A stretch of 64,000 bases of DNA from Gammaproteobacteria bacterium (lineage in GTDB: Bacteria > Pseudomonadota > Gammaproteobacteria > Enterobacterales > Alteromonadaceae). Below the pieces are notes generated by a model. That model was not told the DNA's origin. It worked only from the letters and a program-made list of their open reading frames with translations, and did no database searches. Every line of letters begins with the position of its first letter. The stretch's first letter is position 1. Positions 8,069 through 16,433 of this stretch are shown in pieces. The stretch spans positions 1 to 64,000 of the forward strand of contig JAHJZX010000014.1 of the NCBI GenBank assembly GCA_018826295.1, given 5' to 3'. The translations under genes were made by a program, and so were the position numbers.

Positions 8069-9481
8069 TTATTGCAGCTTATCATGGTTGTCGGCGGTAC
8101 CCAGGTGTTGTAGCACCTGCTGCAACGTGGTGTCGATGGCGTTTTGCTGATCTTGCAGCTTATCTGCAACAGGCAGATCCGGTATCACAGCGCTTACCGA
8201 GGTATTGCCGCTTGGTCTAACCAGCAAGCGGGTTGCAACATAGGCCCTCAGCTGCGAGTGGGGTAAGTTAAACAGGTTACCCTGCGCACTCTGGTTGGCA
8301 AAACCGCCGGTGGCTTTGCCGGCCAGTAAGCCAAACTGGTTATCCTGCACTGTGGTGGCAAACACGATAGCGGCAGAGTAACTAACCGGGCCAATAAGCA
8401 CGATTACTTTACCTTTAAAATGATTAGCCGAGGCGTTTGGCTTAACGTAGTCATGCCATTCGCTATTGATAATCTCACCGATGTCACCTTTATAACCAAA
8501 CAGGCCGCGATTGTCTGCGTTAAGCTTCTCTGTCATTTGCGACACCAGGCGAAATGGCTTGTCGGCGATATAGCTGGCCAGCTCAGTAGCCGTATCGGTA
8601 TTGCCGCCAGTGTTATGCCGGATATCAATAACCAGTGCTCTGACGTTGTCTTTGGCAATCTGGCTAAAGGCCGCTTTTAGCTGGTCAGAGAACGCATCCG
8701 GCTCTACATCAAAACTGGTTACCTCCAAATAGCCGGTTGCATCATCTAAACGACGATATGTTAGGTCTGCATTAGCATTATCTTCTTTAGCTGTAACCTG
8801 CCAGCTTTGCTGGTTATCAATTAACAGGCGCTGTGTTTTACCCTGATAGTTATATTCAATGTCGAACTTATCAATAAAACCATATACCGCCCACAGCAGA
8901 AACGGCAAGCGTTCAGCGACAAAGGCCTGGCGCAGCAGTGCAGTTTCGCCACCAACGTAGCGCTGGGCGTTTGTAAAAATATCGGTAACTGCAACGCCGT
9001 TAATGCTGATTAATTGGCTACCTGCGGGAAGTTGTTGGTTCTGGTATTGGTAGTGTTTAGCAACAAAGACGCCATTACTACTGAGTTTTACCAGAAACGG
9101 GAAGGGTTTACTGCCTTGCTCACGCAGTGCGTTCAGTTCCTGATAGGGCCAGATTAAGAAGCTATGACCATCCTGAAACAGATGTGACAGCTGGCCAATA
9201 TGGCGGAAAAATTCTACCCGTGTCATCGGGGTGTTGATACTAGCTTTGAGCGTCGCGACCTGCTGATACAACCCAACTTCGTCGGCATAGCCGGCAAAAT
9301 CCGGATGGCGCAGTTTTACCCCTGCAACCAGTGCATCAATATCCTGATGTAATAATTCAGGCGCAATTTTCTGCTGCATCAGAGCAGGGTTTTCCAATTC
9401 AGGAAAAATATCCAGATGTGCACCGGTGCAACCGCTTAACAGCAGTATCGTACTGAATAATAAACTAACAACAGCTTTCAT
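8069..9481 (-). CDS. S41 family peptidase, lipoprotein
   Basis: A 470-residue protein with a lipobox (LLLSGC, Cys18), so probably an envelope lipoprotein. Residues about 260-440 form the S41 (C-terminal processing peptidase / tricorn) core, with VIDIRHNTGGNTDTA and GPVSYSAAIVFATTVQ; the serine of SYSAA is the expected nucleophile. S41 enzymes cut near protein C-termini or degrade peptides. An AGGAG site precedes the ATG. It is upstream of, and co-directional with, a response regulator and kinase, which suggests a link between envelope proteolysis and that two-component system; that link is inference. Confidence 0.85.
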   Translation of the reverse strand: MKAVVSLLFSTILLLSGCTGAHLDIFPELENPALMQQKIAPELLHQDIDALVAGVKLRHPDFAGYADEVGLYQQVATLKASINTPMTRVEFFRHIGQLSHLFQDGHSFLIWPYQELNALREQGSKPFPFLVKLSSNGVFVAKHYQYQNQQLPAGSQLISINGVAVTDIFTNAQRYVGGETALLRQAFVAERLPFLLWAVYGFIDKFDIEYNYQGKTQRLLIDNQQSWQVTAKEDNANADLTYRRLDDATGYLEVTSFDVEPDAFSDQLKAAFSQIAKDNVRALVIDIRHNTGGNTDTATELASYIADKPFRLVSQMTEKLNADNRGLFGYKGDIGEIINSEWHDYVKPNASANHFKGKVIVLIGPVSYSAAIVFATTVQDNQFGLLAGKATGGFANQSAQGNLFNLPHSQLRAYVATRLLVRPSGNTSVSAVIPDLPVADKLQDQQNAIDTTLQQVLQHLGTADNHDKLQ

Positions 9482-9553
9482 AGCCCTTACTCCTAAGTTT
9501 CAGCTATCAAGCCTACCAAAGTCAGCGTGAAGATTTTGTCGCAGGAATAGTGC

Positions 9554-9590
9554 TTCACACATTTACGACATTTGCTTTGCTAGCTTGCGG
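9554..9590 (+). promoter_or_regulatory. Shared upstream box, copy C (before the esterase)
   Basis: Begins TTCACACATTTACGACATT and continues with GCTTTGCTAGCTTG. It matches the copy at 10884 at 30 of 37 positions and starts 68 bases before the ATG at 9622. A second shared block, GCGTnAAGnTTTTGTC, lies upstream (9525 here, 10845 in the other). Function is inferred: a promoter or activator site for genes of this block. Confidence 0.6.
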
Positions 9591-9621
9591 TAGTCACCCT
9601 AGCTAAGCAGGAATCTATACT

Positions 9622-10782
9622 ATGCAAAGATCATCTTTTAAAACGCTACTTGTCTGCATTGCGGCCGTTGCTGTGATGTCTTGTGGTTCAGGCAGAGAAA
9701 CCTCTTCGAAAGGTACTAAGCGAGAGACATACTGGAGCCTGGACGTGCCCAGTTTTATGCGGGATGCGGATACTCCTGTTATTGAGCTGGTCGGGCCGAA
9801 AGTGATCCAGCTGCAGGTTGGTGAAGCTTACGTTGAACTGGGGGCGACAGCCATTGATGCGCAAGATGGTGATATCAGCTCAGATATTACGGTGGTTAAT
9901 CAATTAAACAGCCAGATAGCAGGTGACTATTTTGTGCGTTATCAGGTAACGGATTCGTCAGGAAAGGTGGCGTTGGAGCAAGTTCGCCTGATCAGAGTGT
10001 TCGATGATCAACCAGCTATGATGGCCAAACGACCACATGGCAGCACGCAATCTCATTTGGGCTATATCGAGAGCTTGCCGGCAAATTACGGCATGGATGA
10101 AACTCAACAATACGCCCTGCTGATCTTTAATCATGGCAATGGCGCTAACGCTGAAATAAGCGGCAATGACCCCGATTTGGCATTAGATCAGATTATAGCC
10201 GGAGCCGGACCTGCCTGGTTACAGTATACCGGTAAATGGGATGCCACTATGCCGGTCATTACACTTAGCCCGCAAATGTATGGCATAGGCCGTGGTAACG
10301 AGATGGCTCGGCTGGATGCCTTTATCGACTATGCCATTAACACTTACAACATCGACCCGTCGCGTATTTATATTACCGGTTGGAGTCAGGGCGGTTTTGT
10401 CAGCTTTTTGTATGCGGCAACTTATCCACAAAGGGTTGCGGCGGCGGTATCAATCTCCGGTGGCTTGCCGTCAAATCCTAGTGAAGCGCCTGCCAATATC
10501 TGTGCCCTGGAGACTGTGCCAATTTGGGCCTTTCACGCCAAAGATGATGAGGTGGTGTCGTTTAATTCAAGTGTCAGAACCATTGATTATGTCAGCCAAA
10601 ACTGTCAGGCGACAGTGGCACCTAAATTGACATTATTTGAAGCCGGCGGACATTTTATTCATCATGCAGTTTATGATCTCAGAGCAATGGACAATGGTAG
10701 TGCAGGTTTAGAAGCCGACCCAACACGCCAGCGTTACGACATTAGCTTGTTTGACTGGTTACTGCAGCATCAGACTGAATAA
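9622..10782 (+). CDS. Lipoprotein esterase (PHB-depolymerase-like) with DUF5011 domain
   Basis: A 386-residue exported esterase. It has a lipoprotein signal ending at Cys21 (VMSC), then an Ig-like DUF5011 module at about residues 48-125 (PVIELVGP...DGDISSDITVV...GDYFVRYQVTDSSG). The alpha/beta hydrolase domain of the feruloyl-esterase / poly-hydroxybutyrate depolymerase type follows. The catalytic triad is readable: Ser255 in GWSQGG, Asp308 or Asp309 in AKDDEVV, and His344 in GGHFIHH. The substrate cannot be named. An AGCAGGAA site precedes the start. It carries the shared upstream box and stands divergent to the S41 gene. Confidence 0.85.
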   Translation: MQRSSFKTLLVCIAAVAVMSCGSGRETSSKGTKRETYWSLDVPSFMRDADTPVIELVGPKVIQLQVGEAYVELGATAIDAQDGDISSDITVVNQLNSQIAGDYFVRYQVTDSSGKVALEQVRLIRVFDDQPAMMAKRPHGSTQSHLGYIESLPANYGMDETQQYALLIFNHGNGANAEISGNDPDLALDQIIAGAGPAWLQYTGKWDATMPVITLSPQMYGIGRGNEMARLDAFIDYAINTYNIDPSRIYITGWSQGGFVSFLYAATYPQRVAAAVSISGGLPSNPSEAPANICALETVPIWAFHAKDDEVVSFNSSVRTIDYVSQNCQATVAPKLTLFEAGGHFIHHAVYDLRAMDNGSAGLEADPTRQRYDISLFDWLLQHQTE

Positions 10783-10883
10783 CCGGCGGTATGCAAGCAA
10801 ATAAAAATTGGCAATATCGTGGTGCAACAAAGCGTAAGCTAGCCGCGTTAAGGTTTTGTCAGCGTTAGATAACTTTCTAAAGT

Positions 10884-10920
10884 TTCACAATTTCACGACA
10901 TTGGCTTTGTTAGCTTGTCG
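10884..10920 (+). promoter_or_regulatory. Shared upstream box, copy A (before the MBL-fold gene)
   Basis: Begins TTCACAATTTCACGACATT, then GGCTTTGTTAGCTTG. It starts exactly 61 bases before the ATG at 10945, the same distance as the copy at 19198 from its own ATG. The palindrome AACTTTCTAAAGTT lies just upstream (10871-10884). Confidence 0.6.
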
Positions 10921-10944
10921 TGACGGTATAACAGGAAATTGTTT

Positions 10945-12429
10945 ATGAAAGTAAAAACGTATTTGGCAGGCAGCTGTATGGTATTAGGGCTGGTTACATT
11001 CTCTGGTATGGCATCTGAAAACAATACAGTAGCTAGCACTTCAACGGTAGGTACGGTGTCGTCGATCATTGATAAAATGCTTACAGCCTACGGTGGCGAT
11101 ACGTTACTGCAGGCGAATAACATCAAAGTCGTCGACTACAATAAAGGCCCCTGGCCCGGCGAGGGCGAATCACCAGATGTGCCGGAGCTGTGGCGTATTA
11201 ACGAAGAGCTGACCATCGACTATAAAAACCAGCGTAAGAGCTTACTATCGTATCGGGTACCGCGTAGCACGCTGGATTTGGAAAAGTGGGTGCAGCAGGG
11301 CGATAGCACCATCATGTACGACATTCTGCACCAAAAATACTCTGAAGAAAGCTGGGCCAACTTTGACCGCTTAGGCGCATCGTTAGAGCGCAGTAGCGAT
11401 ACGCTGCAAGCTAAACGCTTAGCCGGCCTGACAGCAGAGCTGGAATACAGTGGCAAGGAATATTACCGTGGCCGCTTGCAGCAAAAACTCATGCTGCAAC
11501 ATGCATCCGGTGAGCGCTATACCTACTTTGTTGATAACACGTCCGGGCTTATCCATAAAATACTGCGCCAGCACCCACGGGCAGGCGATATGTTGTATGT
11601 GTTTTCTAATCACAACACCGCCGCTAAATTGCCCTATGCCCGCGATATGAATTTCTTTGTTAATGGTCAGCTGCGGCTAAGCTCAGTGCATCGCGATCTC
11701 GAGCTAAACCCTGATCTGAGCACAGTCTTTAACGGCTTTGACCACTTTACGCCCTGGGGTGAAACCATTGATGGCTCTGAATTTACTGCGAAAAAGCTCA
11801 GCGATGGCGTTTATCAGGCCGGTAAAGGCCGGGCGCTAACAGTATTTATTGAACAAGCAGACCATTATATTGCTATGGGCGCCGCGGAGGCGCTGGCTGA
11901 TAATTTTGCCGAAATTAAAAAGCTGTCGCTGCAGGATAAACCGCTAAAGTACTTTGTGGTAACGCACCATCATAATGCCAACGTGCGCGGCTTAAATAAC
12001 GCTGTGGCACTGGGTGCAACACTGGTGGTTGCTAAGCAGCACCAGGCTACCATTTTAAAACATGCCACTACTGCCCAGGCGGATAACCTGCTGGTAATCC
12101 CAGAACGTGCAGCATTCACGCTGGGTGATCTGATGCTATTTGATATCGCTACGGCACATGCACAACATTATTTGCTGGCGTATTTACCCGGCAACCGGAT
12201 GGTGCTGGCAGAAGATCACTATGTCACCGATTTAAAAACGGCTAAGCCTCGTATTTACCACGATATGGTGCGCTTTGCCCAGGCATTAGATGAGCTAAAA
12301 CTCGATGTAAACACCCTGGTGGATATCCGTGGCTGGCGCCAGTTCAGCATGGCGGAGTTCAGGCAATGGACAGACGACTTTAGGCCGAAAACCTGTCCGG
12401 CGGGTTATGATATCTGCGCCAAGGGATAG
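10945..12429 (+). CDS. Exported MBL-fold-like protein with degenerate metal site
   Basis: A 494-residue protein with a signal peptide (cleavage near GMAS). The C-terminal 220 residues resemble a metallo-beta-lactamase fold of the kind that ends in VVTHHHNANVRGLNNAV. The usual THxHxDH motif is here T340-H-H-H-N-A345-N346: the Asp is Ala and the last His is Asn, so normal two-zinc binding is unlikely. It also keeps the later strand LAYLPGNRMVLAEDHY. The N-terminal 250 residues match no domain I recognise. I start at the ATG at 10945, preceded by ACAGGAAA; an in-frame TTG lies two codons earlier. It is followed nine bases later by a broken esterase gene. Confidence 0.72.
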   Translation: MKVKTYLAGSCMVLGLVTFSGMASENNTVASTSTVGTVSSIIDKMLTAYGGDTLLQANNIKVVDYNKGPWPGEGESPDVPELWRINEELTIDYKNQRKSLLSYRVPRSTLDLEKWVQQGDSTIMYDILHQKYSEESWANFDRLGASLERSSDTLQAKRLAGLTAELEYSGKEYYRGRLQQKLMLQHASGERYTYFVDNTSGLIHKILRQHPRAGDMLYVFSNHNTAAKLPYARDMNFFVNGQLRLSSVHRDLELNPDLSTVFNGFDHFTPWGETIDGSEFTAKKLSDGVYQAGKGRALTVFIEQADHYIAMGAAEALADNFAEIKKLSLQDKPLKYFVVTHHHNANVRGLNNAVALGATLVVAKQHQATILKHATTAQADNLLVIPERAAFTLGDLMLFDIATAHAQHYLLAYLPGNRMVLAEDHYVTDLKTAKPRIYHDMVRFAQALDELKLDVNTLVDIRGWRQFSMAEFRQWTDDFRPKTCPAGYDICAKG

Positions 12430-12438
12430 AGGCATACG

Positions 12439-12940
12439 ATGAAACACAGACTATTGCTGCTGATGGTTTTTATTGGTCAATGCGTTGCAGTTAACGCACA
12501 AACGCTAACTGCAGAGACATTGTCTATTGGTGAGGTGATAACCCTGCAATACCCGTCAGCGGTGTTGCAGCAAAAGCGCCACTTTATATGGGCACTCTTT
12601 AGCTGCGTATTTTACCGTTGATTTACTATCAACCCAGCCAGCGCTATTTGACCGATATATCGCGGCCAGCCCACCGCTGCAGCGTCATGTAAAGGATCTT
12701 TATCAACAACTGATTGGGCAAACGTTAGCGTCGGGCAAGACGCTGTACATCACTATGGCAGAGCCGGTAATGGAGGGGGAGCAAGTGTACAACGCTTATC
12801 TGCAGTTTACCCGCTTACTGTCTGACCAAGCGCCGTCTGGCTTAACATGGCAGGCCGAGGTTATGCCGGGCGAGAGCCATATCAGCAACTACTACATCAG
12901 TTTTTTCAAAGGTATTTTCAACGTCTATAGCAATCCATAG
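12439..12940 (+). pseudogene. Remnant of an exported alpha/beta hydrolase (Fes/IroE-type esterase)
   Basis: The first frame (from the ATG at 12439, preceded by AGAGG) gives a signal peptide and then SIGEVITLQYPSAVLQQKR, the usual N-terminal strand of esterases of this type. It stops at 12618. From about 12578 the next frame continues without a start as TLYGHSLAAYFTVDLLSTQP and runs to the stop at 12938. It contains the nucleophile elbow GHSLAA and the late His in PGESHIS. About 100 residues that normally lie between the two parts are missing, so the gene has both an internal deletion and a frameshift at about 12575. It was probably the second gene of the operon headed at 10945. Confidence 0.8.
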
Positions 12941-12970
12941 TAAAAGTTTTCAGACATTAACGGCTACAGC

Positions 12971-14266
12971 TTATACGACGCTGAGTATTGGTAATGCCAA
13001 TGAGAATTGGCAGCCTTGCGGGCTGAGGTTAACCACGCTAAGTTGGCCGTCGTGTGCCTGGGCGATGCGCTTACAAAGATACAGGGCCAGTCCGACCCCT
13101 TTGCTGTTTCTGTGCTGGATGTCAGCGGCATTAAAAAATGGCGTAAATAAGCTGTGCAGCCGGTGTTGCGGTATGCCCTGGCCCTGATCTGTCACACTCA
13201 GTATCAATGCTTGTTCCGTGAGGGTTACCGCTAGTTGCACCTTTTCTGACGTGTTGCCATGCTCGATGGCGTTTTGCAGTAAGTTGCGTAAAACAAATTT
13301 GATTCGGCCGGTATCAAGTTTTACCGCAATTTCTGGTAGGTCAGTCGTAATAACAACCTGTTCTGAAAAACCATTTTCGCTTAACACATCCTCTATTAAC
13401 ATCGGCAGATAGCAATTAGTGATGTTTAATACTCTTGCACCTTGTTCAAGCCGTTCGCCTTCCAGCAACTGGCCAATAAGGTTATTCATGTAATTGATAT
13501 CGTTGTTCAAATCTGTGCTGATATCGTTGTTATCCAGCAGCGCCAGTGACACTTTCATCCTGCCTAACGGGGTTCTGAGCTCGTGGCTGATAGCCATTAA
13601 CATGTCATTCTTGGCGGCGAAAAGTTTTTGCAGATCCTCCGCCATTTTATTCAGGCTGTGGGTTAAGCGCGCCAGCTCCGTTTTGGGATGTTGGGTTATG
13701 CGATAACCTAAATCGCCGCTACTAATGCGCCTGGCGCTGTCTATTGCCTGATTGATCGGGTCGAGTAGGGTTTTTAGCACATAGTAACTTGCGATTAGCA
13801 CCAGCATCGCCAGGATCCATGGCCATAAAATTAGCCATTGTGGGTAGACAATGAGATTCGCAATGTTGGATGTGACCGCAATATGGCTATCGGCAATGCT
13901 GGCATGCAAATAATACTTTGAGCCAACTTTACTAAATAACAATGGGCCTATTGGCTCGGCCGCAGCGAGTAAAACAGCACTGTTTGGAAAGTTTTTTGTC
14001 GTTGCATAAAGCTGCTCACCACGCTTAACCATAATACTGACACGATTGTTCTTAGCATCCTGGTTAAGCTTTTCGATATCGACTGGTTTGTCGGCAATAT
14101 CTTTTACCATTTGAAACAGCTGCGTTTGGCGCTCACTGATAAAGCGTTTTGCTTCAGCTTCACTGATAACAAAATAGCCTAAGGCAATGCAGGCTGAAAC
14201 AATAACTGTGGTGATTGAAAACAGCAGCAGTAAGCGGCCAAACAGGCCCAGATGGGGAATTTTCAT
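12971..14266 (-). CDS. Two-component sensor histidine kinase (Rst/Cpx-like)
   Basis: A 431-residue membrane kinase with transmembrane segments at about 8-34 and 145-165. It has a periplasmic region of about 110 residues, a HAMP domain (ISSGDLGYRITQHPKTELARLTHSLNKMAEDL), His228 in AISHELRTPLGRMKV and a HATPase domain (NLLQNAIEHG, DQGQGIP, GVGLALYLCKRI). Its start codon overlaps the regulator's stop in ATGA (14263-14266), so the two are translationally coupled. The layout matches RstB/CpxA-type kinases. The gene order with a Spy/CpxP-like gene suggests envelope sensing. Confidence 0.92.
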   Translation of the reverse strand: MKIPHLGLFGRLLLLFSITTVIVSACIALGYFVISEAEAKRFISERQTQLFQMVKDIADKPVDIEKLNQDAKNNRVSIMVKRGEQLYATTKNFPNSAVLLAAAEPIGPLLFSKVGSKYYLHASIADSHIAVTSNIANLIVYPQWLILWPWILAMLVLIASYYVLKTLLDPINQAIDSARRISSGDLGYRITQHPKTELARLTHSLNKMAEDLQKLFAAKNDMLMAISHELRTPLGRMKVSLALLDNNDISTDLNNDINYMNNLIGQLLEGERLEQGARVLNITNCYLPMLIEDVLSENGFSEQVVITTDLPEIAVKLDTGRIKFVLRNLLQNAIEHGNTSEKVQLAVTLTEQALILSVTDQGQGIPQHRLHSLFTPFFNAADIQHRNSKGVGLALYLCKRIAQAHDGQLSVVNLSPQGCQFSLALPILSVV

Positions 14267-14955
14267 GAGGCTTTAGCAATGAAGGTGTAACCCACATTCC
14301 TTAGTGTTTTTATAAACTTAACCTGTTTAGGGTCGTCTTTGAGTTTTTGCCGCAAACGACTCATCAGAATGTCGATAGAGCGGCTGTAAATTTCCGCGTC
14401 TATACCTTTTAGCTCATTTAACAGTTGATCACGGCTGAACACTTCTCCCGGGTGACTGGCTAACAGATGCAGCAACTTAAATTCCATGCCGGTAAGGCAT
14501 AAATCTTCACCGTCCAACGTTGCCTGATGGCTGCTGGTAAAGATGTGTAAATCGCCAAAACGCATTGAATTCGGTTCTTTCACTGTTGAGGTGTTGCGCC
14601 GCAGTAATACCTGGATTCTGGCGACAAGTTCGCGCGGTTCAAACGGTTTGGCCAGATAATCATCGGCACCCAGCTCCAGCCCCAACACTTTATCTGACAG
14701 CTCGCCACGCGCAGTAAGCATAATAATGGGAATGTTGCTGCTTAAGCGGATTTGTTTGCATAACGTAAAGCCGTCTGTCTCTGGCATCATAACGTCAAGC
14801 AATAACAGGTCGGGCTTTCTAAGCGTTAGCTGCCTTAGACCGTCGGCAGCAGCATTGGCGATAAGAAGCTGGATACCAAAGTTAGCAAAATAGCTTTCAA
14901 GCCGGGCACATAGCGACGTATCGTCGTCGATTATCAGCACGCTTATTGTCATCAT
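14263..14955 (-). CDS. OmpR-family response regulator (RstA/CpxR-like)
   Basis: A 230-residue regulator with receiver domain (Asp10-Asp11-Asp12 pocket, phospho-acceptor Asp54 in LLLDVMMPETDG, conserved Lys in AKPFEP) and a winged-helix output domain. The C-terminal part (LKGIDAEIYSRSIDILMSRLRQKL, then KTLRNVGYTF) looks most like RstA. It follows the Spy-like gene by 79 bases that contain a hairpin, and precedes its kinase with a four-base overlap. Two ATG codons open the gene; either could be used. Confidence 0.93.
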   Translation of the reverse strand: MMTISVLIIDDDTSLCARLESYFANFGIQLLIANAAADGLRQLTLRKPDLLLLDVMMPETDGFTLCKQIRLSSNIPIIMLTARGELSDKVLGLELGADDYLAKPFEPRELVARIQVLLRRNTSTVKEPNSMRFGDLHIFTSSHQATLDGEDLCLTGMEFKLLHLLASHPGEVFSRDQLLNELKGIDAEIYSRSIDILMSRLRQKLKDDPKQVKFIKTLRNVGYTFIAKAS

Positions 14956-14976
14956 GTCACCCTATTTAATTAAGCG

Positions 14977-15010
14977 CGGCTCTTGCTTACAAAAGGCAAT
15001 GCAAGAGCCG
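14977..15010 (-). other. Hairpin between the Spy-like gene and the response regulator
   Basis: CGGCTCTTGC (14977-14986) pairs with GCAAGAGCCG (15001-15010), a perfect 10-bp stem with a 14-base loop and no T-run. Such a structure inside an operon can protect the upstream message or lower downstream expression, which would make the Spy-like protein more abundant than the regulator. Confidence 0.5.
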
Positions 15011-15034
15011 TAGGTTATGATTTATCCGCAATAA

Positions 15035-15433
15035 TTATTCTGCCTTGGCATTTGCCTGCAGCAGTTTTTGCAACAGTGCTTGCCTTTGCTCAACGCTAAG
15101 TTCAGCATGCAACTGGCTCATGGCTTCCAGCAGCTGCAGTACTTTACCATCAATGTTTAACTGCCATTGTTTATATGCCTCAAATGCGGCGGCTGCATCA
15201 AGCTGATCACTCTCTGCTACGGTTGCAAAGTAGTCTTTTAAACCACCTTTGCTTGATTTAGCTGCGTCGGCAACCTCTTTAAATGAGGCATAAACGTCTA
15301 ATGCCAGTTCTTGCTGCTGTTCACTAAAGCCGTGACTTTGCACCAACAGTTTTACCAGAGTTTCATTTGCCGACGATGATGCCGATGTAACAGTTGCCAG
15401 CACAAACAGCACTATAGTAAGTAATTTAGTCAT
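15035..15433 (-). CDS. Periplasmic Spy/CpxP-like protein
   Basis: A 132-residue protein with a clear signal peptide (cleavage near ASSSA) and an all-helical, Gln/Leu/Ala-rich mature part. The stretch LSVEQRQALLQKL resembles the LTxxQ motif of the Spy/CpxP family, periplasmic chaperones and signal dampers. The start at 15433 is set by AAGGAA eight bases upstream; a longer reading upstream lacks a site. It is the first gene of a likely operon with a response regulator and kinase, which is the arrangement expected for an accessory protein that inhibits the kinase. Family assignment is tentative because of the low conservation. Confidence 0.65.
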   Translation of the reverse strand: MTKLLTIVLFVLATVTSASSSANETLVKLLVQSHGFSEQQQELALDVYASFKEVADAAKSSKGGLKDYFATVAESDQLDAAAAFEAYKQWQLNIDGKVLQLLEAMSQLHAELSVEQRQALLQKLLQANAKAE

Positions 15434-15528
15434 AACATGAGTTCCTTTAATAGCACAATCCTGCGTATTGCAGTGCAGACCATTATCAATAAATAAAAAA
15501 ATGCTGCTTCTCATGCCGGCAACGGAAT

Positions 15529-15543
15529 GTAACATTAAGTAAC
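15529..15543 (-). promoter_or_regulatory. Direct repeat GTTAC-N5-GTTAC for the Spy-like operon
   Basis: On the minus strand this reads GTTAC-TTAAT-GTTAC, two pentamers repeated every 10 bp, 95 bases before the Spy-like start. OmpR-family regulators bind such one-turn direct repeats (the CpxR box is GTAAA-N5-GTAAA). Probably the site of the regulator encoded at 14263. Confidence 0.55.
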
Positions 15544-15617
15544 ACCGCTGCGATGTTGGGTGTTTTTTGGCTTTCCCTGGCTAAAACGCAACGTCAGTTG
15601 TTGCACTGATACACTCC

Positions 15618-15632
15618 GTTACATAGCGTTAC
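15618..15632 (+). promoter_or_regulatory. Direct repeat GTTAC-N5-GTTAC for the divergent membrane gene
   Basis: Reads GTTAC-ATAGC-GTTAC on the plus strand, 82 bases before the ATG at 15715. It is the mirror of the site at 15529-15543, so each divergent promoter has the same repeat in its own direction. Confidence 0.55.
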
Positions 15633-15714
15633 CGCAGCGCAACCAGCGCTGGTGCACCTTTAATTATGCTGTGCGTCATCAAAATGCACTTCAGATGAGT
15701 AAAGGTGAAAGTAG

Positions 15715-16431
15715 ATGCAAAATATTAAGTTAAGTAAGGTAGTAGGGGTATTGTTGCTACTGCAAATGGCAGGCGGCATATTTCTGAATTTCAGTTTTTT
15801 AACCATCTTTAAAACCGATATTTTTACAGTACAGCACGATGATTTAAAGCTTGCGCTCGGCGTTGCCACAATTTTGGCGCTAGGCCTCAGTGGTATTAAT
15901 GTGCTTGTTGCTGCAATTGCGTCGCAGCGGTTTCGTCATAGCAACGCTGTGCTGTGCTTACTGCTTGTGGTATTTGCGGCTTCAGGCTTACTGGCAACAG
16001 GCTTTGAATATGCCGATTTGGCCAACTATACCGCCTTCATACACGATATTCGCGCACAAGGGTTACAGGAATTAAGCCCGCTGCATGAGTTAATGCGCTT
16101 GCAGGTAATCTCAACCCGTAATGAGTCACATCATCTGGCACTATTTTTATCCAGCCTGAGTTTATTGCTGTTTTATGTTGTGCTGTATCGCACCACTCAT
16201 ATCGCAAAACTGTTACTGGCCTTTGCAATTATGGCTTGTTCACTACAGCTTATCGCCTTAGGCAACACCTTTTTCCAGGGGCAGGTAATAGCGGCAATCC
16301 AGTTACCCTTGTTCGTTACACAGCTGGTGATGCCAATTTACTTTATTACAGTTGGCTTTCGCGCTAAAGCAAGCGTTGCTGAGGTATCGGATGCAGGCAC
16401 AGCAACACAAAATAAAGCCGCAGGAGCCTAA
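15715..16431 (+). CDS. Multi-pass membrane protein, DUF4386-like
   Basis: A 238-residue protein with about seven hydrophobic segments and the opening KLSKVVGVLLLLQMAGGIFLN, which recalls DUF4386 proteins. The function is unknown. An AAAGGTG site lies nine bases before the ATG. It is divergent from the Spy-like operon, shares a symmetric control region with it, and is followed two bases later by another membrane protein gene. It is therefore a likely member of the same regulon. Confidence 0.65.
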   Translation: MQNIKLSKVVGVLLLLQMAGGIFLNFSFLTIFKTDIFTVQHDDLKLALGVATILALGLSGINVLVAAIASQRFRHSNAVLCLLLVVFAASGLLATGFEYADLANYTAFIHDIRAQGLQELSPLHELMRLQVISTRNESHHLALFLSSLSLLLFYVVLYRTTHIAKLLLAFAIMACSLQLIALGNTFFQGQVIAAIQLPLFVTQLVMPIYFITVGFRAKASVAEVSDAGTATQNKAAGA

Positions 16432-16433
16432 CC

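Noticed and set aside
12755-12940. Separate 61-residue gene
   Set aside because: It is the C-terminal end of the broken esterase, continuous upstream in the same frame to the GHSLAA motif, not an independent gene.
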